A stretch of DNA of 64,000 bases from Hydractinia symbiolongicarpus (GCF_029227915.1 NC_079875.1:32119501-32183500); one strand, 5' to 3'; shown: positions 1 through 13,527, counted from the first letter of the stretch. The notes: generated by a model from the sequence alone, not told the origin. Numbers and translations are program-made.

Positions 1-470
1 ACTGCAGATTGAGAAAAATTAACCTATCTCCACCACATAAAGAACTTCATACCTTCGAAAGAGTAACTCTTCTTAGCAAGCTGGAAATGTTTTGACTTTG
101 CATCACTAAATAAAAACACAGTTCAATTATAGTGCAGCTATTTTTTAATTTTTATAAATCTGTACAAACATTTAATAAACAAGCTGTAGAAACAATTTAA
201 TTGTATGGAACAAATATTGAAGCAGTTGTAATGATATATCAATCATTTAAAACAGTTCAATGACAACAAAGTCTGATTCTGATCATTATGGTGACTAGTG
301 AGGATGACAATGACAAGTAACACTATGAAGATTTAAAATATACCTACTTCTGCTGTTGTTTTCCAGAGCGGGGATTTACAATTGGTTTCTCGTACTCTAT
401 AAAATATAATAAATTTTTTTTTAAAATTCACATAATTTATGTTAAAACTTTAATTAATAAAGACGAAAAA
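1..470 (-). repeat. Second copy of the exon 3-exon 4 block of the left TRIM-like gene
   Basis: This block matches 2015-2470 closely, including the 49-nt exon (396-348 vs 2397-2349), the 53-nt exon (105-53 vs 2110-2058) and the intron between them. The pair starts and ends in phase 1, so adding a copy keeps the reading frame and lengthens the linker after the coiled coil. The right copy of the gene shows only one such pair. Confidence 0.85.
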
Positions 471-3400
471 CTCACTTTTCAGACTATTTTCAGATTATGT
501 GCTAAAAATGGCGTATCACCCTATCACAAATTTTAAATTTTTTGAAGATGTCAAAGTATTCTTGAAAAGCTATTCACGGTTCTTTTTTCACCAAAATCTG
601 ACTAATTATTGTTAACTTTGTTTTACTAGAAACTTCTACTTAAGTATCAGCCTGACATGCCATTTTCTAACAAATCACAATTACACTGTAATTCGTCAAT
701 CACAACGTTGGTTCTTGCACATAATAAAATTGAAGAAAGACTTATTAAATATCGCAAAAAAAAAAGCTTCCTTTACTTTACTTTCTAAACTTTCTTTTCT
801 TACCTTTCCACGGCGTTATATATTACATATATTTTTGTGAATAGAAAGAACATCATTATGCTGTTTCAAGCAAAGAAGAACACGAGATCTTAATTTGTCA
901 AAATATTAGATCTTACATTTAGGTTATCCAGGGAACAATTATTAAAGATAAAAATTCTGGGAGAAAGTTATTCAGGGTCAAGAGAATTTCTATACTGGAT
1001 TGTTTTTACTTGACAACGAAAATGAGGTTGTCCTTAGTTTTAGAAACAACGATTTGAACCAAAAGTTGTTCTTTTGTTATTCGTATTTGTCAGAAAGAAA
1101 ATACTCCTGTTCTTATAAAATTATTGTGGTAAAAAAAGTGTGGAAGTCGCTTCGTAGGGCATGTATTCAGTAGAAATTAGCCAGGAGTCATTGTCTAGAA
1201 AGGCAGGGGGATTGTTTAGTGAGAAATTATCATTAGAAAGAGTTATCCAGGGCGGGAGTCTTATGTGGATTCTCAAATAGTTTTTAATTTATTTTTTATT
1301 TTTTTAAGTCATAAGTGATACGATTAGTTTTTAAGGATAAAAACGGAATTAAAAAAACTGACTCTGATTGGGTTAGCGAGTATGAATATTTAGGGAGCGC
1401 GTGGGAAAGAGTGAAAAAAAAAGAATATGGATTTCGCTACGAGTGGTGAAAATTGGAATAGTATTACGGCAAACTACAAGTGATTACAAATGGGATTGAA
1501 AGTACTGTTAATCATCAAACAACTACAAATAGTCAAATTTCTGCGTAATGCAAGAGAACTAGCCCCAGTTTTTCTCGCCTAAAATCTCTTTCAGCATATC
1601 GGTTTTATCTTAAAATAATTTAAGTTTTGGTGAGAAAATTTTTTCCAAAGCCTAGCGTACAGAACTGAACAGTACTATGCACAGTACACAGCAACAAGAA
1701 AAACTTTCAAAGTTGATGAGTGTTAAGAATTAATAGCATTGGAATAATACTTGTGCTCACTAAATTGTTTTCTTCGCCATAGTAGGATTATTATATAAAA
1801 AAAAGAACATTAAAAATTTACAATAAAATACACGAAGCTTTTCGTAAATAAAACTTAACATCTTCAGGTAAGTAAGAATTATTTACGAAAAGCTTCGTGT
1901 ATTTTATTGTAAATTTTAAATGTTCTTTTTTATATCACTTGTGCTCACGTTATTACATATACAACCTGTTTTAGGTAGTAATAGTCTTTTAGCAATACCA
2001 CAATTACTGTGAATCGAGAAAAATTAACCTTTCTCCACCACATAAAAAGCTTCATACCTTTAAAAGAGTAACTCTTCTTAACAAGCTGGAAACTTTTTGG
2101 CTTTACATCACTAAATAAAAACACCGTTAATTATATTACTGCTATCTTTTAACCTTTATCAATCTGTATAAGCATTTAACAAACAGGCTGTACAAACATT
2201 TTTATTGTATGCAACAAATATTGAAGCAGTTGTAATGATATATCAATCATTTAAAACAGTTCAATGACAACAAATTCTGATTCTGATCAATATGGTGATG
2301 TGTAGAGACGATGACAAGTAACACATAGAGGATTTAAAATATACCTACTTCTGTTGTTGTTTTCCAGAAGAAGGATTTACAATTGGTTTCTCGTACTCTA
2401 TAAAATACAATAATTTTTTTAAAATTCACATAATTTATGTTAAAACTTTAATGAATAAAATGAAAAACTCACTTTTCAATCTTTCAACTAAGTTCATTAG
2501 ATCAGTTGTTAATTGGGAATAGTTTGGTTGGGTTTCATCTTCATCAATCAAGTTTCTATAAACAGAACATTCATTGGGATCTACACCAACAGTGGTGACG
2601 TCATCTATTGAAATATTTATTTCTCCCAATAGATTTGACAAAATATCTGCTTTGTTCATTTGATGAAGATGTGAATTGAATGTTGGGATAGTTCTTGGAA
2701 ACGAGGATAGCCTGCGAAGTTGTTGTTCAATTTCCAACTTTTCAGTAACTAACTCAAAATGAGATTTTAAATTAAAAGCTTGAACGTAATCTGCAAATTC
2801 TTGTACTTTCTTATTGTCGACAAAACCATCACAAGTCAATTTTGCTTTAAATTCTTCAGATTTCTCATCGAATATCCGCAATAGATCTTCTTCTTCTTTG
2901 TTTAGTATTTTGAGATATTCTTCTAGTCGTTTTAACTTTCTTTCTTTTAATTTTTGAACAAATACTCCCCTTTCTTTCTCCAAATTTGTTAGAGCGTCAC
3001 TGTATTTTCTTGTTAACTTTTCCAACACCACTTTTGTTTCATCGAATGATGTAATAAATGTCTGAAACCACTTTTTGGCTTCCAGGCCAAAATCATCTAT
3101 CGATTTAATTCTGTGATTCTTATGTTGTCGGTGTTTGCAATAAACACATGTTAACAAATTTTCACAATCAATACAGGCAAATTTTGCAAGCGAGTCATGT
3201 TGCTTACAAAATGGTTGGAGTTCTTGCAATTTTTGACTGAAAATGACATTGATATATGATTTTTTGGAACAAGAATGGAGGTTTTGACATTTTTCACAGA
3301 TCTTTAAACTGCATGTTGCACAGGAATGGCTGATTATCTGCTTACATTGTTTACTTTGCTGACATAAAGATTTAACATTTTCACCAGGTGACCTATGGAT

Positions 3401-4104
3401 AAAGTAAAATTAATTTCTTTAACGAAAACACTCTATATAACCAAATTATATATCCTCATATTCCATTATAGTGAGTTTCTTGACATATGCTATACAATTT
3501 TTATAACGACCATGAGCTGCTATTGTTCTTACTTTGTTCTTATATTTTGAACACTTGTTACCTACGATAAATTATAAATATTTGATATAAATTTGTCTGC
3601 TTTAAAATATCATTTTTCTATGTTTGTTATTCTTTACTGAAGAACTTTCAGATTTTTAAATTTATTTTTTTATTCACATCGAAACGAACTGAAATGTTAG
3701 GAACTAAAAACTTTTTCTTAAATTATGTCTATTTATGTTATGTGCATTTATTTCCATGCGCCTTTGTCTACAATAAACATTCCTACAATTACTGAGAGAA
3801 GTACAAAATGAGCGTCTTTCAGTATTATGTGCATACAATTAACTTACACTTTGTCCAAAATGACAGTTAATGCAAACACTTTCATTAATGAGGATGTTGC
3901 TTGTTCGTGAGTTATTGTTGTCTTTTCAGTACATCTTACTGGACAAGGCAGTTCAGCACTACCATCTTCCATAAACACTAAAATACTATCTAGACAAGCT
4001 TGACAATAAGTATGTCCGCAGTTCAGTTGTTTAGGCTGATGATAGGTGTCCAAACAAATCTTGCATTCCAACATTGCAGCAAGCTCAACTTTTGATAAAG
4101 CCAT
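53..4104 (-). CDS. RING/B-box/coiled-coil (TRIM-like) protein, left copy, 3' end outside the window
   Basis: Reading leftward, the visible exons are 4104-3848, 3392-2473, 2397-2349, 2110-2058, 396-348 and 105-53, all with AG acceptors and GT donors and with continuous phase. Exon 1 encodes a C3HC4 RING (CKIC at residues 14-17, CGH at 29-31, CxxC at 34-37, CPxxC near 54-58). Exon 2 (920 nt, the same length as in the right copy) encodes two B-boxes (about residues 96-127 and 148-179) and a long charged coiled coil. TRIM proteins of this layout are usually ubiquitin E3 ligases; that activity here is inferred. Over the 85 residues of exon 1, I count 12 differences from the right copy, and the frame is intact, so it looks functional. 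The ATG is preceded by AAA and matches the right copy's start. Exons 3 and 4 are present twice. Any C-terminal domain lies off the left edge. Confidence 0.85.
1749..1948. mobile_element. Foldback (MITE-like) insertion with 12-bp target duplication
   Basis: Two long complementary arms (about 1797-1857 and 1879-1934) enclose a short loop containing CTTCAGGTAAGTAAG. The segment is bracketed by direct copies of ACTTGTGCTCAC at 1749-1760 and 1937-1948. The corresponding place in the right arm (about 35980-36000) has the motif once and no hairpin. It lies in an intron of the left TRIM-like gene. No coding capacity is visible. Confidence 0.8.
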
Positions 4105-4249
4105 TTTACTTCTAAAAATAAAAATATTTCAAGTATCTTATTTATTACTGCTGAGTGAGATTGTTTAGTATATTATTGATGAACAGTATTACTTCAAATG
4201 CTCGGGATTAAACTTTTGTTAAGAGCAAACCTCGCCACGCATTAAGAAT

Positions 4250-6000
4250 CGAGATAATGAATCTAAAAGTATACCCCTCTAAAATTCAGCATAATCACCA
4301 AACATTAAAAACCTAGAATACACGAAATTGCATCACACCCACAATAACAGATAAGCTTTTGCAACAAACAGCTTTTATTTAAGCAAATGCAATATATAGC
4401 TTTCTGTAAACTAATAAATTTACATTTGTAAACCAAGTATTTTATATTTTAGGTCGTAACATATTCCCCCTTACATAAACTCTGTCGTGGAATTATTTTA
4501 TAAAATTATTTACCAAAAATATACAAAACTCTCTCTTCTAACTTGTGTTTTCAAAAATATCTTTCACAATACTCAAACAACAAATGACACGCCAGCGTTT
4601 GTCCAGTAATAAAACATCTGATTAAATAGTGGCATAATAGACCTCTTTTGTTGCCATAGCTCGTATTTGCTTTTAGAAGTTCTTCATCGTAGGAGCTTTA
4701 AGACACTCCGTTATTTGTTGTCATTAATAACACTCCGTTATTTGTTGTCATTAAAAGTTTATAGTTATCATATAATTTTAAGTAAAATGACGATAATCTG
4801 TTATTCGCTATATTTGTATTCTTGCTTTTCCTATCATTGAAAATCTTGTAATTCATAATATATGTACCGTGTGTACCCTTACGACCACTGATTTCAAATT
4901 TAATTGAAAATCAGAAATCCAAAATTTTAGTAGAAATACATTTTTTAATACTTTCCTATTTTGAAAATTCAAAATTGAGTGCAGGGTTTACCAGATACCG
5001 GGTTGAACTAACGCTGCAACGAATTTCGAGCATTCGTGGACCGAGTCTAACATTAAAAACATTCGAAATCGTTCGTTCTATATTAGAACATTTCTTTTTA
5101 CTTTATTATCATTTTTAAGATCAAAAAATTGAAAAAATAGTATAACTTCGTATAAAGATCAATTTTGTTTTTTATCACGTCTCGCGGGTAGTTAGTTAGA
5201 TCAAATCTTGTCTATTCATGTAAATTCCCTGCCCCAGATAAAACTGGATGACCTGAAAAGATATAAGTGATTGAAAGTGAGAATTTGCAAATAAGGTGTT
5301 GAAGAAAAGTCGATAGATAATGTGAAATGGTATTCTGTGACATGTCACTACGAGCTAATAAAATGTATTCAACTGTTATTTTGTGAAAAAAGAAATAAAG
5401 AATCGAGAAGTATACCCCTCCAAAATTCAGCATAATCACCAAACAATAAACTTAGAATGAACAAAAATGCATCGCACCCAGAATAATAGAAAAGTTTTAA
5501 AATGATTCGATCAACTTACGAAGGAATTAATAATAAGCCTAGATAATATTTTACTTACAGCACAATCAATCGAGTATTTTCCAGACCGAAATTGTTCCGT
5601 GTTATGTTTCTTTCTGCAACGCTACACTTATTATCAGACAGTCTTTATTTGAAGCAAATGCAATATATGGCTTTTTGTTCTGTTAAACAATGAATTTACT
5701 TTTCCAAACCAAGTATAACGTGAAGGGTTAAATATAATTGATATTTAACGTCGTAAGATCTGTACTGGAAGTATTTTTAAAACTGTTTAACAGAAATATA
5801 CAAAACGTTTTAACTTGTGCTTTTAAAAACAACTTTCACAATACTCAAACAACTTAACACAAATGACACACGCCAAAAATATTTAATTAAACAGTGAAAC
5901 AATAGACGTCTTTTGTTGCCATAGCTCGTATTTGCTTTTAGAAGCTCTTCATCGTAGGAGTTAAGGGACACTCCGTTATTTGTTGTTTTTTAAAACCTTA
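4250..6000. repeat. Tandem duplication of the 5' flank of the left TRIM-like gene
   Basis: About 4255-4760 resembles 5395-6000. Shared landmarks include GTATACCCCTC followed by AAAATTCAGCATAATCACC (near 4270 and 5410), and the stretch ending TTATTTGTTGT (near 4720 and 5975) that contains CCATAGCTCGTATTTGC. The right arm has this second landmark once, at about 33490-33560, so the duplication is specific to the left arm. This interval holds no supported gene and presumably includes the promoter and 5' UTR. Confidence 0.7.
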
Positions 6001-6399
6001 ATTATCCTTTAGTTTTTGAGTAAAATCACGGTAATTTTGTACGGCATTCCTGACACTTCCAGGCAGACATATTGTTTTTGTTACCAGAATTACTTTAATT
6101 GACTTTTGTTTAATATGCCTTAATCTAATATTTCTTCTATTGGTCCAGAAAATTTGTTGACACTCTTCGACAGCCCATTATATAACACATTAAAAGGCGT
6201 TATAATTGGTGTAATATTTTAAATTCTCGACTGTAATAAAGTTGGACTTAGGGGGGACAGGTTTGTGAGTCAACAACGATTTTTCGTATTGAAACAGGAC
6301 TAGCCGGGAGACTAAACCCGACGTCGAAACGGCGTGTCTAGAAACGCCGTTGAACACCCAAGCGCCTAATAAGAACTGCAAACAGTGTTCTCAGTAAGA

Positions 6400-6560
6400 G
6401 CTTTGTAATAAAAGAAACAAAGCTGTGAACTCGTGTATTCTCCAAAAAACCTAAGCATTGAGCAGGAACATTTTGTTTACATGGTTTGACTTGCTTATTT
6501 TTTCCATAATAATGAAATTCGGCAATCAAGTCAAAGCCAGCCTCCTTTTTCTCCTTCTCT
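6400..6560 (-). other. Open segment conserved between the two arms
   Basis: The minus-strand reading with IAEFHYYGKNKQVKPCKQN is matched in the right arm on the plus strand at about 32400-32540 by IAEFHYRGNNKQVKPCKQN. Most differences are conservative and the frame stays open in both. No splice sites or known domain could be assigned, so it may be a repeat or an upstream exon rather than a gene. Confidence 0.3.
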
Positions 6561-6599
6561 GATCTTGAATCAGTTTTTTCTTCAAATGTAAAAATTAAT

Positions 6600-9500
6600 G
6601 GAAACCATCACCCTAGACGAAAAAATGTTACGTAAATTTAAAATACTTGTGAAGTAATTTTTCCACAACAAGCGAGATGTAAAGAATGACCAACTTGACG
6701 AAAAATATTATTCACAATTCAACAAAGGAAGAATGCTTAAAGTATTGACGCTGACTACTTAGACAACGGCAGGTTTGTAATTGGTTACCATAGCAATTCG
6801 CTGCAACTTTATATATCCTTGCCTCAGTCTTTTGAAATACTAATGAAGGCCTTACGATACAGTTTTTTCCTTGTTGTTGGTAAGATGTTATCATATAGGT
6901 GCGATAAGATTGACAGTTAATTTAATAACAATTTTGTCAGGAAACAATCTCTTGATATAATTTAAAGAGTTTCAAGAAGAATATTTAAAGGAAAAATAAT
7001 TAAGTTAGAAAGTTTTCTAACCAGGGATCAGAAGAGTAAGGTGAAACTGGTAAATAAAATTTTTCCATACTTTTTCATCATATTAATATAAGTTTTCCAT
7101 TCCTGGACTTGATTATAAAATTTCTGTTTTGGCAAGCATAAAGATGAAGTCGTTGTTACTTTCCTTAACCTCTCTCTTTGGTGCTTCTGTGATGGCGAAC
7201 TCGAGGTCTGTATTTTGAAAAGGTAATAAAATCACGTATGGATGCAATGGATTTTGCTTGAGTTGCTGTGGAGTATCTTGGGTAAGTCATTCATTATTTA
7301 TATGAAACCTTCCAACTTTTATTTCGACTGTGAGATATCATAAAATAATTCTAGCGGATGGTATTGTGTTTCACATAATCTAACATTGAAAATATTCACT
7401 TTTTTATGTTTCCTCTAATTTAGCATGACGTAAAAATCATATTTCATCAAACTACGTTAGCTAAATATGAAAATGCTTACAAAGATTTTAGTCTTAACAA
7501 GATTAAACAATCGTTTGGGTTATATTCTGAAATACTCTCTTTCCAATATTTCTTTCCACGGTGAGATTAAAGAAACCAAGTTTGAAGAAATGTTTTCTTA
7601 ACTGCAGCTAAACTAAAAAGCATGCTCCTACATCAAGTTTAGTCTTTTAAACTATGCGATGACGTTGTATAAAGGCGGATTTCCACTCAAGCCAATGTAG
7701 AATAAGTAGAACAGGTAGAATGATGCTGCTTTATGAAATATGCAAAGCGTTTTCGTTTGTTTAAAAGATTTTCAGCTATTTTTCACTTTTTCACGCTTCT
7801 CGGGGAAGTGGAAACTTCTAGGTGAAGAGAAATCTTCCTTCTATGTCTTACCAACGTGTCTTTTAATGTAACTGCATTTGATTTCGAACAAACAACACAA
7901 AAGTATATTTCATATTATTCTACGTTGTTTTATAGTGGAGACAGTATGAAATTACTTAAAATAAGTATTAAAGTGCTCAAGTTATTATAATGTACTTCTC
8001 GTTATAGCATAGTCAAAATAATTTTATAGCATTTACACACAACTTTACTTTCGTTTTTCTTTATTTAGACTAGTGGTGAATGGTGCTATACTGGGTTTTA
8101 GTCATATAAAGTGACATGTAAATTACCACGTGATTGTACTTATGTTATGCAGGGGGGATTATCTTCATTGTCATGCTCGATGTACATTGTTTTGAATACT
8201 GGAAAAATATTTCGGAGCATATTTTTTAGTTACATCTTGTACCTTAAAAGGGACATAATGAATTGATAAAAAATAGAACGCTTTTTCATTACTGCTGAAC
8301 TGCTGTGCTGAAGTGGCTCACAATCCACCCATTAGTCCACATCCTTGCACATAGCATCCATGGAAATGTGTAAACAGCATCACTTGGCCAGTACTCTCTC
8401 TTGTCAGTAGTAATTTTTCCAATTTAGCACGGCATTTAATTAGTGCAAATAGCCATTTTGCGAACTTTGAATCTAATGGTTAAAATGGTAATGGTTAAAA
8501 CTTCTGCTGTAGACAATAATTAGTACAGTTTAAAGTTTTTGATCTAATCAAAGAATCCAAACCAGGTCTGTTGTTTATGGTCCGCTGTAAGCATTGAAAA
8601 GTAGACAATAAAAAATATCGCAAAGTGAGCTTTGTGTTACTTCGGTAGGAACTGGTATCTTCATTGCTTATGGTGACGATCTATAAACTTCCACAAATCT
8701 GTCCGTTCTCGTTTTAATTGTGTTTCTAAATTAGCATGAAATAAAAAATGAAGCAACGTTATATGAATAAGAAATAGATTTTTGAAACACCTGACTGTTG
8801 TTGTTTGGTTGACGTTGCTCCATGATGATACAAGCGACTGGAGAGCTGATATCATAGATACTTTCAGTGATGGTTTTTTTTTCGGATTAAGACTAAGAAA
8901 TATGAGCTTTACTAATCGCTTTCCGTAACAAGCCTTAAAATTATTACGCTTTATTAGGCCTTGCTATACTCGTACTCGGGGTATAGCCATCCAGGAGAAC
9001 CATGGAAATTGCTGTATCGCTGTTCATTTACATACGCAAGAGCTTGATCAGCATGTAAACTTCTATTTAACAGAGCCAAGAGGTTTAAAGAACTTATAAA
9101 AAGATTTTGTTCACTTGTGGGAAATTTTTGTAACTCTTTATTCCCTTTAACATTTCGCCGAATATTTCGAACAACATAACACAATGGAAGCATTGTGCAA
9201 CCAAATTCAAATTACTGATCTTTTGCGTTGTCCTTCTGCCGAAGTGGATTTTTCTGCGGGCATATCGACTAGTACCGAGTACACGGAAATAGACGAGTGC
9301 AAAGGCCGAAGTTCTAGTTCGACTGTAAATTGAAACTGTGTAGAATTAATTTTTCGAAAGAGGACAATTTGCAAATCCTAATACTAGCGGAAAAAGAATC
9401 ATAAAACGATGATAAGTCGAGAGCTTTCTCCAAATCGGAAATTACTGCACTGGGTATTTAATCTAGGCGCAAGAATCATAGCTGAATTTAATGTTTAGAT

Positions 9501-10700
9501 ACTACAGGTTTTAATAAAAAAGAAAGAGATGTTTGTTTCCATTTTTTCAGACACGTTAGTCTGAAGAATCCTAATCTGTCTTAATTTAGATTTCAGAAAA
9601 ATTCTAGTTGTAATAAATGCGTGATTTGTGTAATAATGTGTGTAGTTTGATTTTTTTAACAGAAGTATGAACTTGATGCATCGGATTTCAAAAAACATAT
9701 ATTGCGAGAACCACCAATATAGTTAAATTTCCGAGTGAAAATGTTGCGGTCACACCCAAAGCCCAATTCTTTTTTACCTCTTAAAAATGCAAAGGTCTCT
9801 ACCGTATTTTCAAAACCCAAAAGTTCGCGTAAGTGGCTAGGTGTAAACGTCTGTTTTTTGTCTCTTTTATTATATAGTGTAATGCGTTTGCAACTTTAAA
9901 GGCTATTTGCAAAATTGTGCTGTAAAATGCTGTGTACTTCAAGATAAGAGATCTAACCTCAACCTAGTCTACGTTTAACTTGTTATTTAAGTGTTGAGTA
10001 TAGGTCAACCAGTAAATGTTAAGCAACTAAACCTTAATTTATCAGATAAGGAATGCTATTTGATCCTTATCATGTGTAATCTTAATTGGTTTTAATAAAA
10101 TCCTTGTGTTTTGATACATTAATCAATTTACGCAACAAATTACATCCTTAAATCCTATTACTAATAGCTTTATGTACGACTTGCACGTTTCTTATTTACT
10201 ATAATAAATCAAAAAAACAATTTGAAACATCTGAGTAGATTATGGACTGGTGGCCATGTGATAGAGCGTTTTTACTTACATGGCATACAATATGCGCAAA
10301 AAACGTTTAAGATATAGTCATCTGGAAAGCATTCATAGAATACACTGTTCTTATTACTGGTGAGTTAAAAACATTATCTCTACTGGAAATATATTTCTAA
10401 AGTATAGCTTATTCTTAATTGATTTTTAAGCAGATTTAACCTGAACCAAAAAAGATAAGACTGTCCCTTTAATTGGTCCGGATTTATAGAAATTACTACT
10501 GAAAAAAATAAAGCAATTAGAAAGTCTGTTTTCTTACTGCGAACGTTGTTTAAAGTTTACTTGAAGCAACTTAAAATTTAGAACATGAATATAAATTACC
10601 ATTTATGAAAAAATACAATTATAAAGGAAAAGCAATTTGCTTGCAAAACTGATCGCAATCTTAAAAAAGAACTCCCGCAAGAAACAACAAGGTTATTTTC
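6600..10700. other. Left-arm interval with no supported gene
   Basis: Most of this stretch has no counterpart in the right arm. It is AT-rich with scattered stops. A short frame at 7144-7206 begins MKSLLLSLTSLFGAS, like a signal peptide, but it has only a weak donor and no matching downstream exon. A 79-codon minus-strand frame at 9193-8954 resembles nothing I recognise. I see no RNA gene. Confidence 0.5.
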
Positions 10701-10822
10701 TGTTTGGATAATAAGCATCCTGCGTAGTCGAAGTCAGCTGCCGTCACATTTGTTCATTCACTAAAATTACCTGATTTATCCTTCTTACAGCGGCCTAAAT
10801 TCCGCCACTCAAAAAATTTGGT

Positions 10823-10860
10823 GTAACGTCCACCATCTTGCAAAAGTTGGTGGACGTTAC
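10823..10860. repeat. 12-bp inverted repeat (hairpin)
   Basis: GTAACGTCCACC at 10823-10834 and its exact complement at 10849-10860 enclose a 14-nt loop. The matching place in the right arm (about 30630-30660) keeps only one side, so the hairpin is not conserved between arms. Confidence 0.7.
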
Positions 10861-11652
10861 TGCCGGCGCAAAATGAATGTTCCCCTTTCTTTTGGATAAG
10901 AGGTCAGTCGTAAATATAAATAGAAAGTATTTTCACGTTCATATGCGCCCTTATAACTGTTTTTCTCCCCATGTTTTTACACTCCACTAGCAACTTTGTG
11001 TTTAGCTAGTTAACTAACCTTTTTTCGAGGATATCAAATTTAATTTCTTCTAAAAAAAGCTTAGACGCAAAAAATGTTAGAGCAAATCCCTAGAATCCAT
11101 CTCATAGCAAACCCCAATTACAATCACTCAATGAGCACAAAGTCGGCAAGCAAACCCCCCAATTACAATCAACCCAGGAGCACAAAGCCAGCATGGTCAG
11201 ACATTACCCTCTTTAATAATGCAAGAAGTAATTATACTTGTTCGGGTGATTGAGGTTATTCATGCTTAAGAAAAGGATTGACCACGTCACCAAAGAATAA
11301 TAAAATTAACCAATCAAAAAGCACGGTCAGTATTTTGACCGCAAAAAATTCGTTTGAGACCCAGCGTAATTTTTCTTACCTTAACTACTCACTGTCATAA
11401 TTAGGTGGAATCAGTTTGTAATAAAATTGCATTCTCCTTCCTTATTTTCCAAATGTTCTCTTTTTCAAATTAGCCGTTATCAGAACATTACCCATCAACA
11501 TTTGCAAAAAATATTGAGCGAAAGTTTTAAACCCCTAAACACTGAAACATTGCTAAACTAATGAAACCTTCATAATTTTTGAGACCTAAAACATATTAAT
11601 TGATTTTGTGAAAAATTCTACGTTGAAAGATATTTCTCATGATGTTTTCTAG

Positions 11653-12511
11653 AGAAAGAGATTGAAGTTAGCTTTCAAAGTTACAATAATAATCGAGATT
11701 GGAACTTTAGTGATGTTGCTCCCGCTATATTACTCGGTTTAAAGGTGCACTTCAAAGTTCAGTACTTCTTCAGAATATTTCTGATTGCGGAAATCTTTAA
11801 GGCGCAATTTTTATTTCCGCATGATTTGTAGAATTATCGCATTATGTTTTAAAAGTGCTATGATGAGAGAAGGGTTATTCTCAAGCGTGATTTTCTCACA
11901 GTAATTCAATTTTTACTTCGCACGACTTCCTCCGTTATAAAATTTCTATTTTTCTTTATATTTTAAAAACATATTCCCCAAGCGTAAGTTTTTAGTTTAA
12001 TGACTTTTTGTGTTTACTATAACTGCCCAGCAATGAATTAATAATGACATTGTATCTTTTTTTGTGTAGGGAGTCCATGCCATTACTAATATCCCACGAC
12101 ATTGTAAGAAATGAAATTAATTAACCAATTAATTAACGATTTAATTCTACGCCTTGTCGAGATAACCAATGTTGAGCGAGAGAGAAGATTTTCTAAAAAA
12201 AATTGAAAAAATAACATTTGCTGGGTGGAAGTTTGTAGTAGGCCATGGTAAGTTGCGTTTTTACTGATTTATTATTTATTTTTTCATTTACCTTATTCAA
12301 CGAACGCTGCATCTGTTTTTAATTCATTGAGAAGCAAGAAAAGAAAATATGTCAGACTGAACGATGGTAAGTCGAATTTTTACAATTCGAACAATTTTAC
12401 AAATTTTGTATGTTATAATTCCCAAATCACTTTTTTAGTTTGGTTTATCAGCATTATAAAGGTGGAAAGAGCAACTGTGGAAACCCAGTAGAGGTTGGAA
12501 TCTGGATTGCT
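11653..12511 (+). CDS. Exon-like blocks of an unrecognised gene, left-arm copy
   Basis: Five blocks have splice-like borders and are conserved in the right arm: 11653-11744 (92 nt, phase 1 to 0, contains NNRDWNFSDVAPAILLG), 12070-12103 (34 nt), 12169-12247 (starts with ATG, MLSEREDFLKK, ends GWKFVVGHG before GTAAG), 12332-12366 and 12439-12511 (73 nt, contains YQHYKGGKSNCGNPVEVG). The first two join in frame, and so do the last two. The 12247/12332 join does not give an open frame with the sites I can see, so exons may be missing or the gene may be broken. No family recognised. Confidence 0.45.
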
Positions 12512-13527
12512 GTATGTGATTTTTTACTTTTTAATATATTACATATTATGGGTGCAATGAACCCGTACGCGCACGCAAAACTGCAATGCTTACATATGCG
12601 TTAACATTTGAAGTACATGCTTTATGCTCATAATTACAATAACATTTATGCCCTAGTTTGCGAATGTTCTGCGTGTGTAAATTTTAAACGTTTTTCCCGC
12701 GTATTGATTTGCCACACACAGTCTTTAGACAAATTTAAGTATTGCATCTCCTTGTAGCATATGTAGAATATAATCATTATGCCTCGTTTGTTTGTCTTAT
12801 GCAAAAATTTTATCATATCGGCCTTAGCAATAAAAAACACGTTGAAGCTTCGCTTACTCTAATTTTCGCAAGACCTGAAAAATAACATACCGCGCGCAAT
12901 AATTATATTTACGAGAATATACAGCTTTTCTCACACATAGGTAGTATTGAAATTCTTACCTTACAGGGATTTAATATTTCAAAAGCTTCATTACGACAAA
13001 CTAGTGACAAATTCTAAAATACAAACGAAGTTATATTAATCGTAAACAAACAGTGCTCTGTCAATTTCAGTTCTTGAAATATTTCTGTTCAAACGACTTT
13101 CTATGCGTTTTTTCGTGCTGTTTTATATGCAGCCAGTATGTTATAATTTTGGACTCATTTGTGTAATTTGACCATTTTTGCGTTTTCGTAGATTCTTAAA
13201 ACCATTTTCCTCCTCCGTACTTTTGCAAACATTCTAATGCTCGAAAAAAACTACAACAGGAGTGCATTTATTTTGAAACTCCGGCTCTTTCTGACCATTT
13301 CAGCATGTAAAACGTTGCGCCAAAAAAGAATCCCCGTCTTATTGGAAACAATACGTTACCATCTCACACATTTTACTGTTTAAACGCTTTCACATGAAAA
13401 ATTTCTATAAAAAGCATTCATTTTACCTGTCAACTGAAACCTACATGTACACAATAGCAGTATCACCCTGTTATTATGTAGCACAATTTTCTACCTTATT
13501 GAAATATACTGCGTGAAACATGCCTGA

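Larger units (their letters stand above)
480..13430 (+). repeat. Left arm of a large imperfect inverted repeat
   Basis: Blocks along this interval are the reverse complement of blocks in 28290-36960. Pairs checked by eye: 530-660 with 36820-36960; 2473-3392 with 34540-35459; 3848-4104 with 33824-34080; 5890-5985 with 33490-33580; 6400-6560 with 32400-32540; 11653-11744 with 29836-29927; 12070-12103 with 29478-29511 (identical); 12439-12511 with 29054-29126; and about 13190-13430 with pieces of 28300-28920. Large parts are unmatched (roughly 6.6-10.7 kb and 12.69-13.19 kb), so the arms have gained or lost DNA since duplication. Outer and inner limits are approximate. Confidence 0.88.

Noticed and set aside
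7144-7206. Possible secreted-protein first exon (MKSLLLSLTSLFGAS)
   Set aside because: The donor is weak, the frame stops within 30 bp, and no downstream exon fits.
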